Assembly (NCBI GenBank): GCA_002946415.1
Contig: NJPS01000072.1
Coordinates: 96,348 to 160,347, forward strand
DNA length: 64,000 bases
Direction of reading: 5' to 3'
Origin: Rutstroemia sp. NJR-2017a BVV2
Taxonomy: Eukaryota > Ascomycota > Leotiomycetes > Helotiales > Rutstroemiaceae
The notes beneath the pieces were generated by a model that saw only the letters and a program-made list of their open reading frames with translations, was not told the DNA's origin and did not search any database. The translations under genes and the position numbers were made by a program. Below, one piece after another: positions 11,260 to 22,195 of the stretch (its first letter is position 1; each line of letters opens with the position of its first letter).

Positions 11260-12459
11260 ATGGTTCTAGGACCAACATCAGCTGAGCCCGTCGGCGCGCC
11301 CACGGCTATTCCTCGCCCCGGCGACTCTCAGGGAAACAATGTGGAGCCCAAAGAAACCAACGGTAACTCCAGCGCATCAAATGGACACTCGAACGGACAT
11401 TCCAACGGCAACTCGAAATCATCCAACGAAGACACCGAACCCGGAACCGCAACCCATGAGCCAGGTCTCCCAAAATCCAAAGTCGAAGGGAAAATGAGCG
11501 CGTTTCCCACTCGCCAGCCTCTAGAGGACAAATACGCCGAGAGAGAATATCAGAAGGGCAGATTGGCATTGGCTTTCCGAATCTTTGCCAAACATGGCTA
11601 TGACGAGGGTGTTGCTGGACATATCACTCTGAGGGTATTCCTATCCATCCCAAGTTAACCACATTATGGATAAGTGCTAACTCAAGCAGGATCCTGTCGA
11701 ACCAACTAGCTTCTGGGTCAACCCTTTTGGTGTAGCATGGCCTCTCATGCGAGCTTCGGATTTGATTCGCGTGGATGCAAGTGGAAATGTTGTTGAAGGA
11801 GGACCATGCAGATTGTTAAACACAGCCGGTAAGTTCACGATTCCCAAACAATTTGTGCCCCTCACATACAATGCCATAATTGAAATTCTCATCCCCTATC
11901 CAGTTTGAAATCCACCCCACTCATTGCCACATCATCCCGCTAATCCTCCTTCTCAACAGCCTACATGATCCACCACGCCGTGCATACCGCCCGCCCCGAA
12001 ATCAACTGCGTAGCCCACTCCCACACTCTCAACGGCCGCGCCTTCTGCACCCTCGGCCGTCCCATCGACATCATAACCCAAGATGCCTGCGCCTTCTACA
12101 ACGACATCGCCGTATACAACTCCTTCAAAGGCGTAGTCCTCGCCTCGGAAGAAGGTCACGCCATTGCGCAAGCACTCGGCAATAAGAAAGCCGCGTTGCT
12201 ACAAAACCACGGTCCCCTTACGGTCGGCAAGACAATCGAGAGTGCAGTGTTCTGGTTCGTGAGTCTCGAGAAGTGCTGCCATGCGCAACTGTTAGCGGAT
12301 GCGGCGGCGGGTGGGAGAGGTGGGGAAACGATTAAGATTGCGGAGGAGGATGCGGCATATACGTATAAGACGGTGGGGACGGAGTTTGCGGGGTGGTTTA
12401 GCGCGAAGCCGGCTTTTGATATGATGGAGCATGAGTCTGGTTTTAGCTACAAGATGTGA
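11260..12459 (+). CDS. mug14: Class II aldolase/adducin domain protein, Mug14-like, 337 aa
   Basis: Three exons (11260-11634, 11690-11828, 11960-12459) join in frame to 337 residues. The first about 75 residues are a disordered Ser/Asn/Gly-rich leader with SNGHSNGHSNGN repeats. The class II aldolase fold follows: GVAGHITLR and SFWVNPFGV early, then the zinc-site histidines in CVAHSHTLNGRAF and a third in LLQNHGPLTVG. The organisation matches fission yeast Mug14 and its many fungal relatives, cytosolic proteins whose substrate is not established. The gene converges on the NCL1 gene, with a MITE in the shared 3' gap. The symbol marks family membership rather than proven orthology. Confidence 0.88.
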
Positions 12460-12648
12460 GGGGGTGCTCTATTGGTGTAGCTAGCTAATAAAAGCTGACA
12501 GTGTTGGAATTATGCTTGTGGCTGGCAGATACACAGGTGTCTTCGACAGGAGTTGCTTGACGGGTCACTGGTGATGCATCTATATATGTATATCTGTAGG
12601 ACCAAATGAATGAAAGTTCAAATACTTAATACTTCGGCATGATCTTGG

Positions 12649-12908
12649 CTCTTCGGCTTGGAAAACCGGCCCATCTGAGGCACAGGCCATCTACCCTTTT
12701 GTTCATAATAAACAAAGTATCTGAGAAGATATTAGACTTCAAAAAATAGTTAAATATTTAAATCTTTTTGTAATTATATATATAGTTGTAGAAAGGTTTC
12801 AGGGCAGACACTAAATATTAATTCTACGTTTAAATATGGTAAAATGGTGACTTTTTTGGTGATAGTCACTTATGCCTTAAATGGGCCGGTTTTTTCCAAG
12901 CCGAAGAG
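12649..12908. mobile_element. MITE, copy 1 (260 bp, 5-bp TSD CTTGG)
   Basis: The element opens with CTCTTCGGCTTGGAAAA and ends with its inverted complement; the two arms match over about 40 bases, with a 2-base indel in the A run. CTTGG lies directly on both sides (12644-12648 and 12909-12913). The inside is AT-rich and non-coding. It shares its termini and an ACTATCACCAAAAA motif with the copy at 48396. It sits between the convergent mug14-like and NCL1 genes. Confidence 0.85.
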
Positions 12909-13138
12909 CTTGGGTTCCATACTTCTCGCTAATTGATAGGTGTTCCCGAAATACTATTTTTATTTATTTTCTTAACCTAATATTCAATTTTCCCTTTATT
13001 TTTTTCTTCCTCTATGCATACCCATAGCGATTTATATACCCACTGTCTGCTTTAATCACATCAAGAGAAGTGTTCTCCGTCTTTGTTCAAATTCTTCCCC
13101 TATGCCTATTCGCTTCAACACTCAGACACACAAAAACT

Positions 13139-16088
13139 CTAGGAAACTCCCCCCAACCGCCCCTCCACACTATCCTCCCCGGCCAACGTATCCGCCGAAG
13201 GCTCATCCTTTGCGATTCTCTCCGCTTTGGCATCCACCCCCTTATGCGCGACATCCTCCACCCCCGCGACAATCTCCCCATACGGACCCTCCTTAATCGC
13301 CGTATCCCCATCTCTCTCATCCGCCATTTGCGTCTCTCCCGGCGCCACATCTACTTTCGTCACACCATCCTCGATTTTGAACCCCGGCGCGACTTTCTTC
13401 TCTTCCACCTCTTCTCCTGCGTCTTCTGCTTTAACTTCCGACTTCGCTGCCCCTCCATTATGGTTGTTGACTAATGGCGTCGTATCATTGTAAATGCGCA
13501 ACAACATGGCGCTGCGATCTTCCTTTGCCAACATCAAATTCAAGGAATGCATGCTCCTCCACAGCGGCAATACCATCCTCTCCGTAAACCCATCTTCTTC
13601 CCCACTCGGTTCGATCCTGAGCACGCAGCATCCCATGCCAATATTATTAACTCTCTCACCAATCTCGCCCAAATTCTTCCACCCCTCCCCGGACAGCTTC
13701 GGGAACATTTCAATCAGCAATTTTCTAAACGTCTCCTTTTGGTGCAAGTGAACGACCCGTTCGGAGCCCACGTAGCCCTCTAGGATCGGCATTCCTTCCG
13801 ATTGAATCCGCCATTTGCAGACTCCTTCGCCTTGTACATCCTGCTTCATAAACATCTTCACACCCCCATGAATGAACTTCAATCCCTTTCCTTCGTTCTC
13901 TGTAAGGATATCCCTAATCAAAGCAGAGGTGTAATAAATTGTCTTTACCGGCTCGCCAGTCGCGTTCCTGACCATGAATCTATCGCGTGGGAAGCGTGGA
14001 GATAGTTTGTAGAACTCCTCGACCGCTTTCACCTGCTCATGATCGGAAGGAAGATATTTGAACGGTTCTTCGAATTGTCCTCCCGCGTTTCTCTGTTTAT
14101 TAGGACGGGCGTCAGATCTCTGGTCGCCGGGACGGGTGACGAGATCAAGTTCGGCCCCGGGAGGTGGAGGGTAGTGTTCTACACGGCCTTCATGGTCAGG
14201 TTGTGTGGGCTCAGGAGTGTCGTAGTCGGTCTTGATTTTCTTGTTAACGAGTTCGATGTCAACATCCTCCTCGTAGGTTGAGGCGGTGCGTTTCGTGCCG
14301 TTGATGATGGTTGCGTCTGATGAGGGATCAGCTTGGTTTTGGCGGGCCGCTGGAGTGATTTCTTCGAGATTGACAGTTTCGGGGTGAGTAAGCTCATCGG
14401 CTGCGTCAATTTTGGGTGCGACGCTCTCGCCTTCCTTTGGAGCAGGTGCTGCTTCGATTGCATCAACAATTGCAGTAATTGGTGGCTTGGGAGCAGTCTT
14501 CTTTGCCTCCGTCTCCGGTTTGGCGCGGAATTCGGTCTTCTTTTCTAAGATCGCAATGAAGAATCCACCAGTATCTTGCAAGTGTGCATATACGCGCATG
14601 CATTGATCAAAGGGAATATCAGAATCCGTAGGTGGGAACATTCCTTCGGCCAACCTGTCAGTCCATACATCAGGTCCATTTTCTTCGACATGTTTCTGCA
14701 CATCCGCCCAGCTATCCCATACACGACCAGACTTATCCATAACGTTCCACTTTTTCAAACCAGGCCTGCGTTTGAGCAATGGTAGTTTGTCATCGCTATT
14801 AATTAAATGAACCTTGTCAAGTCCACCACATCGATCAATAGCCGAAGAAATAACAGCCTCGTTCTCAATTGGATTCATACTGCAAGTAGAGTAGACGACT
14901 CGTCCACCGGGCTTCAACATCTGAAGAGCCCTAACAAGGATCCGAACTTGCGTAATGTAAAGACCCAGAGCATTTCCGGGATTCCAATCCTGCCATAAAT
15001 TGACATTCTTCCTCGTCGTTCCGTCTCCAGAACATGGAACATCGGCCAAGATCCGATCGAATTTGAGGTATCGATTCGTGGATGGGTTTTCGGCACTTGG
15101 AGGAAGCTTGATGGATGGATAGAGCGTAGCGTCGTGGTTTGTGACAATCAGATTCGGAGACGACAATCTCTTGAGCTGATGAATCAACATATGACTTCTC
15201 TTGTAATCCGAGTCGTTCGCGATTAGCAACCCCGTAGCTCTACCATCATCACTAGGATCAGCAGATAAATCCGCCTCCTCCTCATCCTTAACCGTCGCAT
15301 CCTCCATTTTCACATCTCCATCCCCGTTTCCGTTTCCATTAAGCGATTGTCTCAACACAGCATGAACTCTCGCCTCCTCTCCATGATGTACCATCTCTAA
15401 CAACTGCGCTGCCTTACTTCCCGGCGCAGCACACATGTCCAACACCGTCATACCCGGCTTGAGATCCATAACCAATGGCGGGATCATACTGACAACTTCC
15501 TGCCTGCTGATATTCCCTACACTCGTTTCCGACACCAAATATTTCTGAAACTTGGCGAAGGGCGGGAATCGTCGAACAACGTTTTTAGGCGTCGTCATCC
15601 ACCAGGCGAGTTCGTCTGGATACCAAGGAACTGGCTTCGGTGGTTCGACAGGCGTGCCATCGTAATGGGAAATGCTTGAGATTTCGGGGATGTATCGCTC
15701 TTTAAGCTGTTTTTGCACAGCTAGCGCATGGCTATAAACTGGTCAACGGCAGCCAATGGCACGATTAAAGAAAAACAACGCACCCTCTTGATCCTGCGAA
15801 TCGGAAGCTATTAGGAAGCTCTCTCTTCAGAGCAGCCCAAAACTCAGTCCTCTCCTCCTCTGGCAGTTCGAGTAATCCATTGTAGTATTTCTCGAACTTC
15901 TCGTTCGCTTTTGGAACTTTGTCGAAGCTCACTCGATTGTCTTGTCCCTGGTCTCGAGATCTTCCCCCGCCAAAACCACCACGAGCTTTGCCTCGTCCGC
16001 CGCCACGACCGCGATTTCCCTGGAGGATGAAAGTTAGATAGATACATATTGATGCATTAGATCAACCTACTTTGCCTCCGCGACCCAT
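13139..16088 (-). CDS. NCL1: tRNA (cytosine-5) methyltransferase, Ncl1/Trm4 (NSUN2) family, 948 aa
   Basis: Minus-strand exons 16088-16071 (MGRGGK), 16019-15784 and 15731-13139 join in frame. The N-terminus is an RGG-rich, RNA-binding-like tail, followed by FEKYYNGLLELPEEE, which is typical of Trm4. The SAM-binding motif is DMCAAPGSKAAQLLE (about residue 183). The two catalytic cysteines are in DVPCSGDGTTRKN (about 318) and STCSMNPIENEA (about 368). The protein is longer than yeast Trm4 because of an acidic/Ala-rich insert and a long charged C-terminal tail after about residue 790. It makes m5C in tRNAs, mostly in the nucleus. The tiny first exon is set by the consensus splice sites and conserved frame. 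Confidence 0.93.
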
Positions 16089-16585
16089 ATTTGATTGATT
16101 GATATGGTGGTTGAATTGAGGTGGTTTGCGCAGATGAGCTTGGTCGCATAAAAAATGTCGAGTGCACGTCGGCAGCCGGGTCAAAGATTTTCCGGCTCAG
16201 TCCTTGACGTGTGGCTAGCATTTTTTTGATGATATCATGATCGCAGATCGAGGCTTCCGAACTAAACTTTTAATTCGGTTATAATGACACCCCTTCACGT
16301 ATCTGTAATGATTGAGGGTCGATGATCCGGCTGATGATATTCCTTAATGTTGGGTCTGATGCTAGCTAACAAGCAACTCGCTCAAGCAATTCAACACCAT
16401 GCTCCTTGCTCAATCCATACTCCTTGCTCAATCCATGCTACTTGCTCAAACCATGGCTACTTCCTCAAGACCATTCGTCAGTCCAATTTTAAACCAATTT
16501 AGCCCTCAGACTTAACACCCACCCGACTAGCATCACCACCACCCAGAACCCCCTCCCATTCTTCTCCATCTTTCCATCCGTCTGC
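16089..16585. other. Intergenic; NCL1 promoter and 3' flank of the cofactor D gene
   Basis: About 500 bases between two co-oriented genes. It holds an 18-base tandem repeat (separate entry) and no gene. Confidence 0.5.
16397..16469 (+). repeat. Four-copy 18-bp tandem repeat
   Basis: Units of the type CCATGCTCCTTGCTCAAT repeat four times with small changes, downstream of the tubulin cofactor D stop codon. Confidence 0.8.
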
Positions 16586-19500
16586 CTACTCACCCTTCGC
16601 CCCAATAACCAGCTTCTCCCATCCCCCATCCCTTTCCAACTCCTCCCACACCCTATCTTCATCCCCATTCTTCGCCTTCGTCCAATTCGTCTTCTCGACC
16701 AACCCTCCCAAATTATACAACTCATCCGCTGCGACCTTCCTCATACTCGGATACGGATGCATCAACATCTTAAATAATTTCCTCGGCGGCTTCGTCAAGA
16801 CCTCGCAGAGTCCACCATAGCATCTAATCGCCGCTTCAATCTTCTTCACGTTCGTACTACGGTAGTGCGACTGTTGTATTTGGAGGTACAGTTTTGAGAA
16901 ACTATTGTGAATTGTTAGACTCTAGAATGTGACATATGGCAGCGAAGAAGCGAGAGAAGAAAAGAAGAGGGATAGGGAGAGTGAGACAAGCTTACTCGAC
17001 GGATTTACTTGTCTGCATGACTTGCATATCAAACAGAAAAGCAATAATCTCCAAGGTCGCAATCAGAACCCGATCATCCTTCTTTTGAAACTCTATTAGA
17101 ATATCGTATAATGCCTTGGTAACACGATCCGTATTCGCAGGATCAGCCTCGCAGTAATCAAGAAGCGCAGCTCTACTATTACGAATCACATCTTGCGCTC
17201 CATTAGCAGCTGAAGTAACGTATCCCGCAAGCATGATGCCGTAGTTCCAGGTAGATTCCGGTCCCAGATTTAACAACCCGCCTGTTCCTGCGTTTAAGAC
17301 ACGGTAAAAGTAATTGTATGATGTTACCGGAGCATCCAGGAAGACTGAAGTCTCGGGACTAGCATTTGAAAATTAGTTAGTGAAACGTATATCAGAATAC
17401 AACTGACTTTACGCACCTTGGGCGAAGCAACGGTATGATGGCCTTTCTACCTTCTGCCCGAACATTGTCCAGTCTCTCAACGCAAAGCCTTAGGATCCTA
17501 TCAACGACAATACTAGTTTGGATGCTCGAGCCGTTTGGCTTGCCTAAAGCCATGTCACTGACTCCGTGCAAACCGTTGGGGCTAGACATAGACGCATCCC
17601 ACATCCGTCCCGCCGCTTTCGCAGCAGCAATTCTCACCAGCGAGCTGATGTCCCCACGCACAGGATCCAAATGATAATCGTCGAGACCTTCTGCAACCAT
17701 ATCTTCGAACTCATGCGCATGGGTATCGAGAACATCACTTTCGGCTAAATACTGAAGTAGTGCAATCCGAGTGTCTAAATCGTAGCTTAAACCCGAATTT
17801 GATCTTACCGTAGATCTCCATCTGTCGTGCATACTTTCATTGATCCGCGATTGCAAGTGTTTCTCCTGTGAAAAGACGGCCCAAATAGCCACAAAGATGC
17901 CACGCTTCTTATCTTTCCACGACGAATGCCGCCCTTGCAGGACAGTAACGCTGGAGATCCAGCGAAGAGCCATGGCTTCACGGTCCCCTTTGTCGGAGAA
18001 GATCATGATCACTCGGACACAATTGCGGATAAGTTCGGGATCTTCAATCAAGCCATCTTCAAGGGAATCCTCAAAGTAACTCCGAGCTTTAGACAGGAAT
18101 TCCGGCAGCGGACCAGTCTTCAACCCGGCAACGTTGTTAGCGCAACCCAACAGTCCAATCTGATGCTCAGTAAAACAGTTATTCTTGTAAGCCGCCTCAA
18201 GAAGTTTAGAGGTGCTTTCAAGTTTCAAAAACCTTGGTAACATGTCGGCGGTAGGAAATCGAACCAGCCATGGTAGCAATCCAGAGAAACAAAAAGTGCG
18301 AAACGTATGAAGAATCAAAGTAGCAGTGGCTTCAACGATTCGGCCGTGATCCTGTTCTAGAAAGTGTGCGCTACTTTTGGCATCAATGATTTTGTTGACC
18401 AGCAGCAAAATCTTCTCAAAGATCGAATATGCTCCACGTCTTTCCATGGCTTTGTGGATGGCAGCCTGTGAATTGTCTTTAAACCCCGGCATTTCAGATG
18501 CCAAAGCCGCAACGCAGTGAACTAACCCATGTCGTTCGTCACTTTGATTTATTTGCAGCCCTAACATTTTCTTCTGGACTTCTTCTATGATGGAAGCCAT
18601 ATGCCTCCAAACTTCGGGTTGCTCCTTTGGTGCAGATATAAGGGCAACACGTCCCATTGCTTCTGCAGCTAATTGTCTGGTGCGGTCGTTCTTATCACCA
18701 ACTCCACGCCATGACAACAAAGCCGCCATGATTGAATTAGCATAATCTTGGACGGACAACTCGGCTACTCCGCATGCTACTTCCGTGATTGCCCTCGATC
18801 GCAGAGCTACAGCATGGTAGCCAACTACCGTGATGAGATCTTTGCCTTCATGATCAATACCTTTTGTGACAGTATTGGGGTGGCGACCTATCAATTCTTG
18901 AAGAGCCGCAGAGGAGCCCCTCCGAATGTTGCCCACAGGATCCAGACATGCAGCGACAACAAGCTGCGTTGCCAGAGTTTGCACTGTAGTACTCTTAATT
19001 TCCACGTCGTCCACCAAGTATTCTAAAGAAACGGCTTCCAGCTCCGCTGTCGAATATTTGCGAGCAACAGCCCATAGACCAAAGCATGCAGCGTCTCGGA
19101 CGTTTGCCCCAATGGGACTCCCCAATGTATCTCGTTGCTCGAATGACAAACCAATAAACAGATAAACCAGGATATCGCGCAGAGTACTAGGCGGAGGTGA
19201 CCGATGATACAACAGTTGAGAAAGTGTCATTATGAGCCCATGCCACTCCTGTGGCTTCACACGATCGAGATTTGCTCGAGAAAATCTCCGATCATGTCGG
19301 TGATCTGGTGGGTTGAATTTAGGCCATATAATGTCATGCTCAAGACGTTCAACAATCATGGATACTATCTCTTCGCCCATAGACGCGTCCAATTTCAACG
19401 TAATTCGACTAAGTGCTTTGCTCGCTGCTAATCGGACAGGAGTCGAGCTGTCACCCGAGCAATCGAAGAGATACTGGATGGAGTCATCTACAATTTCAGC

Positions 19501-20584
19501 AACAAAATCATCATCGGGCTTCCGCAAAGACAGTAAAGTAATGTTACGGAGGATTTTGATACAAAGTTCTCGGGTGACAGCAGAGTCATATAACTCAGAG
19601 GTCCCTTTATCTGCGGAGGCTATGAGAGAACGGACCCCGCCGAACACAGATGGCAAGTATTGATCCATGTAAGAAGTATTTAGTGAAATTTTGGTGATGC
19701 CGGCAAGGAAGGACAGAATGCCAATGTATCTGTATATGCTCTGTCCTTTTTCGTAGCCACGGAGACTGGAAAGGGCCCACTTGATCAAATTATCCAGGAC
19801 ATTGAGGTCTTGCACGTCGCGACGAATAGCCACTCGTACCAAAAGCCCTTTCGCAGCATCTCTTTCCTTACCAGACGCTGCAAGAAATCGCAGAGATATT
19901 GCAATGGAGCGCATTGCTACAGCAGGTACATCGGGTGAGAGCTCCAGCCCAGCTATTCGAGTTTGAGTCTCATCTACCGTAGCATCTGCCGACATAGACA
20001 CTAAATCGAACGGGGCCAGAAGGAGTTGCGAAAGCCACACTAACACGACATATCTTTGTTCCCAACTCCATGCCTCATCGTCGTTCGGCATAGTGCCTTT
20101 CTCGACAGCAAAAAGGAGTAAGTCGACATGCCTTACTTCTGTACTCAAGAACCGAACTATAACTTTCTCTCCTCTGACCTTGCAGAACGTATAGAGTAGT
20201 CGACAAATGGCTCTTGGCAATGGCATAAGAAGATCTGCGTTGGTTGAAGGAAGTTTCGACGTCTGCCGTGGCATGGAGGTGAGCAGTCCTTCTGCAAGAG
20301 TCGGAACAAATCGAGGAAGGTAGGGATCGAGGAGCTGAGGGAGTTCTTGAAAATTTTCTAGCTGCAAGTATATGGTGAGCAGCGATCTCCATCGTGTGAT
20401 GTGGAAGTGATAATACCAATGACACAAGTCTTTCCGTTTCTGAAATGCGAACTCGTCTCCGAATCGGGGCATTGGGCGCAGCGATATTGTATAGAAATGG
20501 GTTCAGCGATTGTTCGAAATCTGCTAGAAGCTGCCCCGAGTCCCTTTGAACTCGCACATCTTCTTCCAGCTCAGGAGCATCCAT
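16586..20584 (-). CDS. TBCD: Tubulin-folding cofactor D (TBCD/Alp1/Cin1 family), 1263 aa
   Basis: Four minus-strand exons (20584-20417, 20361-17417, 17358-16996, 16901-16586) join in frame to 1263 residues, close to the family's usual length of about 1200. The joined N-terminus reads ...ERLVSL/LENFQELPQLLDPYLP, the signature opening of cofactor D. The rest is a string of HEAT/ARM-type helices, for example around DAACFGLWAVARKY and the conserved late segment WNYGIMLAGYVTSA. The protein binds beta-tubulin and, with cofactors C and E, completes assembly of the alpha/beta dimer in the cytosol. All three introns have GT...AG ends and the exon phases match. No lesion is seen. Confidence 0.92.
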
Positions 20585-21235
20585 TGTAGGTTTTGTGACC
20601 GAAGGTACGGGAATGATATCTCAGGTTAACCCTAACATTCAATTGCGCAGTTTGCATCCCAGGTCATCGGGTCATAGGCATACTCTCGGAGTTGATAGTC
20701 TTTTGAAGAACAGTAATCCTACCTGTGAGGTGTGTGAAGCATCGCGATAAGTTTGCTTCGTTCTTCAACTGCTTCTGTTGTTTATGAAGAAAGCTGTCCC
20801 TTCCCCGGTGAATAAACAAAAATTAGTGGGGTCTTTGGCATTATCGCAAACTGCCTCTCAAACGTCGAAGCTTTCACCATGACCACAACCAGACAATGGA
20901 TGAAGAACACGTAGTGGCCAACCTTGGACCATTCTTCATATGCAGCTGATGACATTCATCAATGATCAATAGCAATACCTCACTCATATTCCAGCGGAGG
21001 AGATGAAGTTTCATCTTGCGAAATAAGGGTACCGGCAGTTACCCCACCACCCACTTCTTACAGTAACCCCGCCTTTCCCAGTAACACCGGACCGGTACGT
21101 CAACGCCGTCCATCTTGACAGCTATCTATAAATCGACTTAGTGCCACTACTAAATAAGACTCCCTCTTCAGACGACAAGCTTTTCTATAAGCCCATACTA
21201 AGAAGGATAATCCCAAGCCAACCCCGGTTCCAAAC
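20585..21235. promoter_or_regulatory. Divergent promoter region, no gene
   Basis: About 650 bases between the cofactor D gene (minus) and the amidase gene (plus). No specific element is identified. Confidence 0.45.
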
Positions 21236-22195
21236 ATGGCGCACAGCTTCCACATAAACACTTCGCACATGCACATGAAATGGAACAATGCGCTCCCACC
21301 CATCCTAACCGTCTCATCTGGCAGCACCATCTCCTTTGATCTCCTCGACGGCGCCTCCAATCAAATCACTGACCAATCCACCATAACCTCCGTGCAGAAC
21401 TTCGACCTCACCAAAGGCGACCCCGCATTCGGCCCCGTCTATATAGAAGATGCCCAACCCGGAGATGTATTGAAAGTAGAGTTCCTCTCCTTGAAACCCG
21501 CATCTTACGGCTGGACTGCTATCCTCCCCGGCTCTTTCGGCTTCGGTCTTCTCGCTGACGAGTACCCGGACGCGGCCTTGAAGATCTGGGATCTGTCTAC
21601 AGGGAAAGACTATGCTGTTTTCAAAGAAGGCATTCATGTACCCATTCGACCATTTTTGGGCGTCGTGGGAGTAGCGCCGCAGCAGGAAGGAGAGTTTTCT
21701 ACAATTCCACCATATGAGACGGGTGGAAACATCGATTGTAAATACATCACCCAGGGATCTACACTGTATCTCCCGGTCAAGGTACCAGGTGCATTATTCA
21801 GTTGTGGAGACGGGCATGCAGCGCAAGGAGATGGAGAGGTATGCGGGACGGCGATCGAGACGCCCATGAAAGCGGAGGTCAGGCTGAGTATAGAAAAGGG
21901 GAAAAGTTGGGTCACGAGTCCGCATTATGAGACAGAGCCGGTACAGGAGAGTACGGGGCTGGGGAAAGGAACCTACGCAGCATTAGGGATTGATAGTGAT
22001 TTGAGAGAGGCAAGTAGGAAGGCGTTAAGAGGGTTGATTGCTTGGTTGGTGGGGGAGAAGGGTTTGACGAGGGAGGAGGGGTATTTGCTGGCGAGTGTGG
22101 CGGCGGATTTGAAGATTGCGGAGGCAGTGGATATGCCGAACTATGCGGTGGCTTGTAGTTTGCCGTTGAGTATATTTGTTGGGCTTGAAGGATGA
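21236..22195 (+). CDS. Acetamidase/formamidase (FmdA/AmdA) family protein, 319 aa
   Basis: A single exon starts at ATG 21236. The family core is visible: an N-terminal HMKWNNALPPILTVSSGSTISFDLLDG, then GPVYIEDAQPGDVLKVEFLSL, then the metal-site and glycine-rich stretch GALFSCGDGHAAQGDGEVCGTAIETPM (about residue 183), and the closing ADLKIAEAVDMPNYAVACSLP. These enzymes hydrolyse short amides such as formamide or acetamide to ammonia and the acid in the cytosol. The length of 319 residues is on the short side for fungal members but the fold appears complete. It is not flanked by other nitrogen-use genes. Confidence 0.9.
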   Translation: MAHSFHINTSHMHMKWNNALPPILTVSSGSTISFDLLDGASNQITDQSTITSVQNFDLTKGDPAFGPVYIEDAQPGDVLKVEFLSLKPASYGWTAILPGSFGFGLLADEYPDAALKIWDLSTGKDYAVFKEGIHVPIRPFLGVVGVAPQQEGEFSTIPPYETGGNIDCKYITQGSTLYLPVKVPGALFSCGDGHAAQGDGEVCGTAIETPMKAEVRLSIEKGKSWVTSPHYETEPVQESTGLGKGTYAALGIDSDLREASRKALRGLIAWLVGEKGLTREEGYLLASVAADLKIAEAVDMPNYAVACSLPLSIFVGLEG

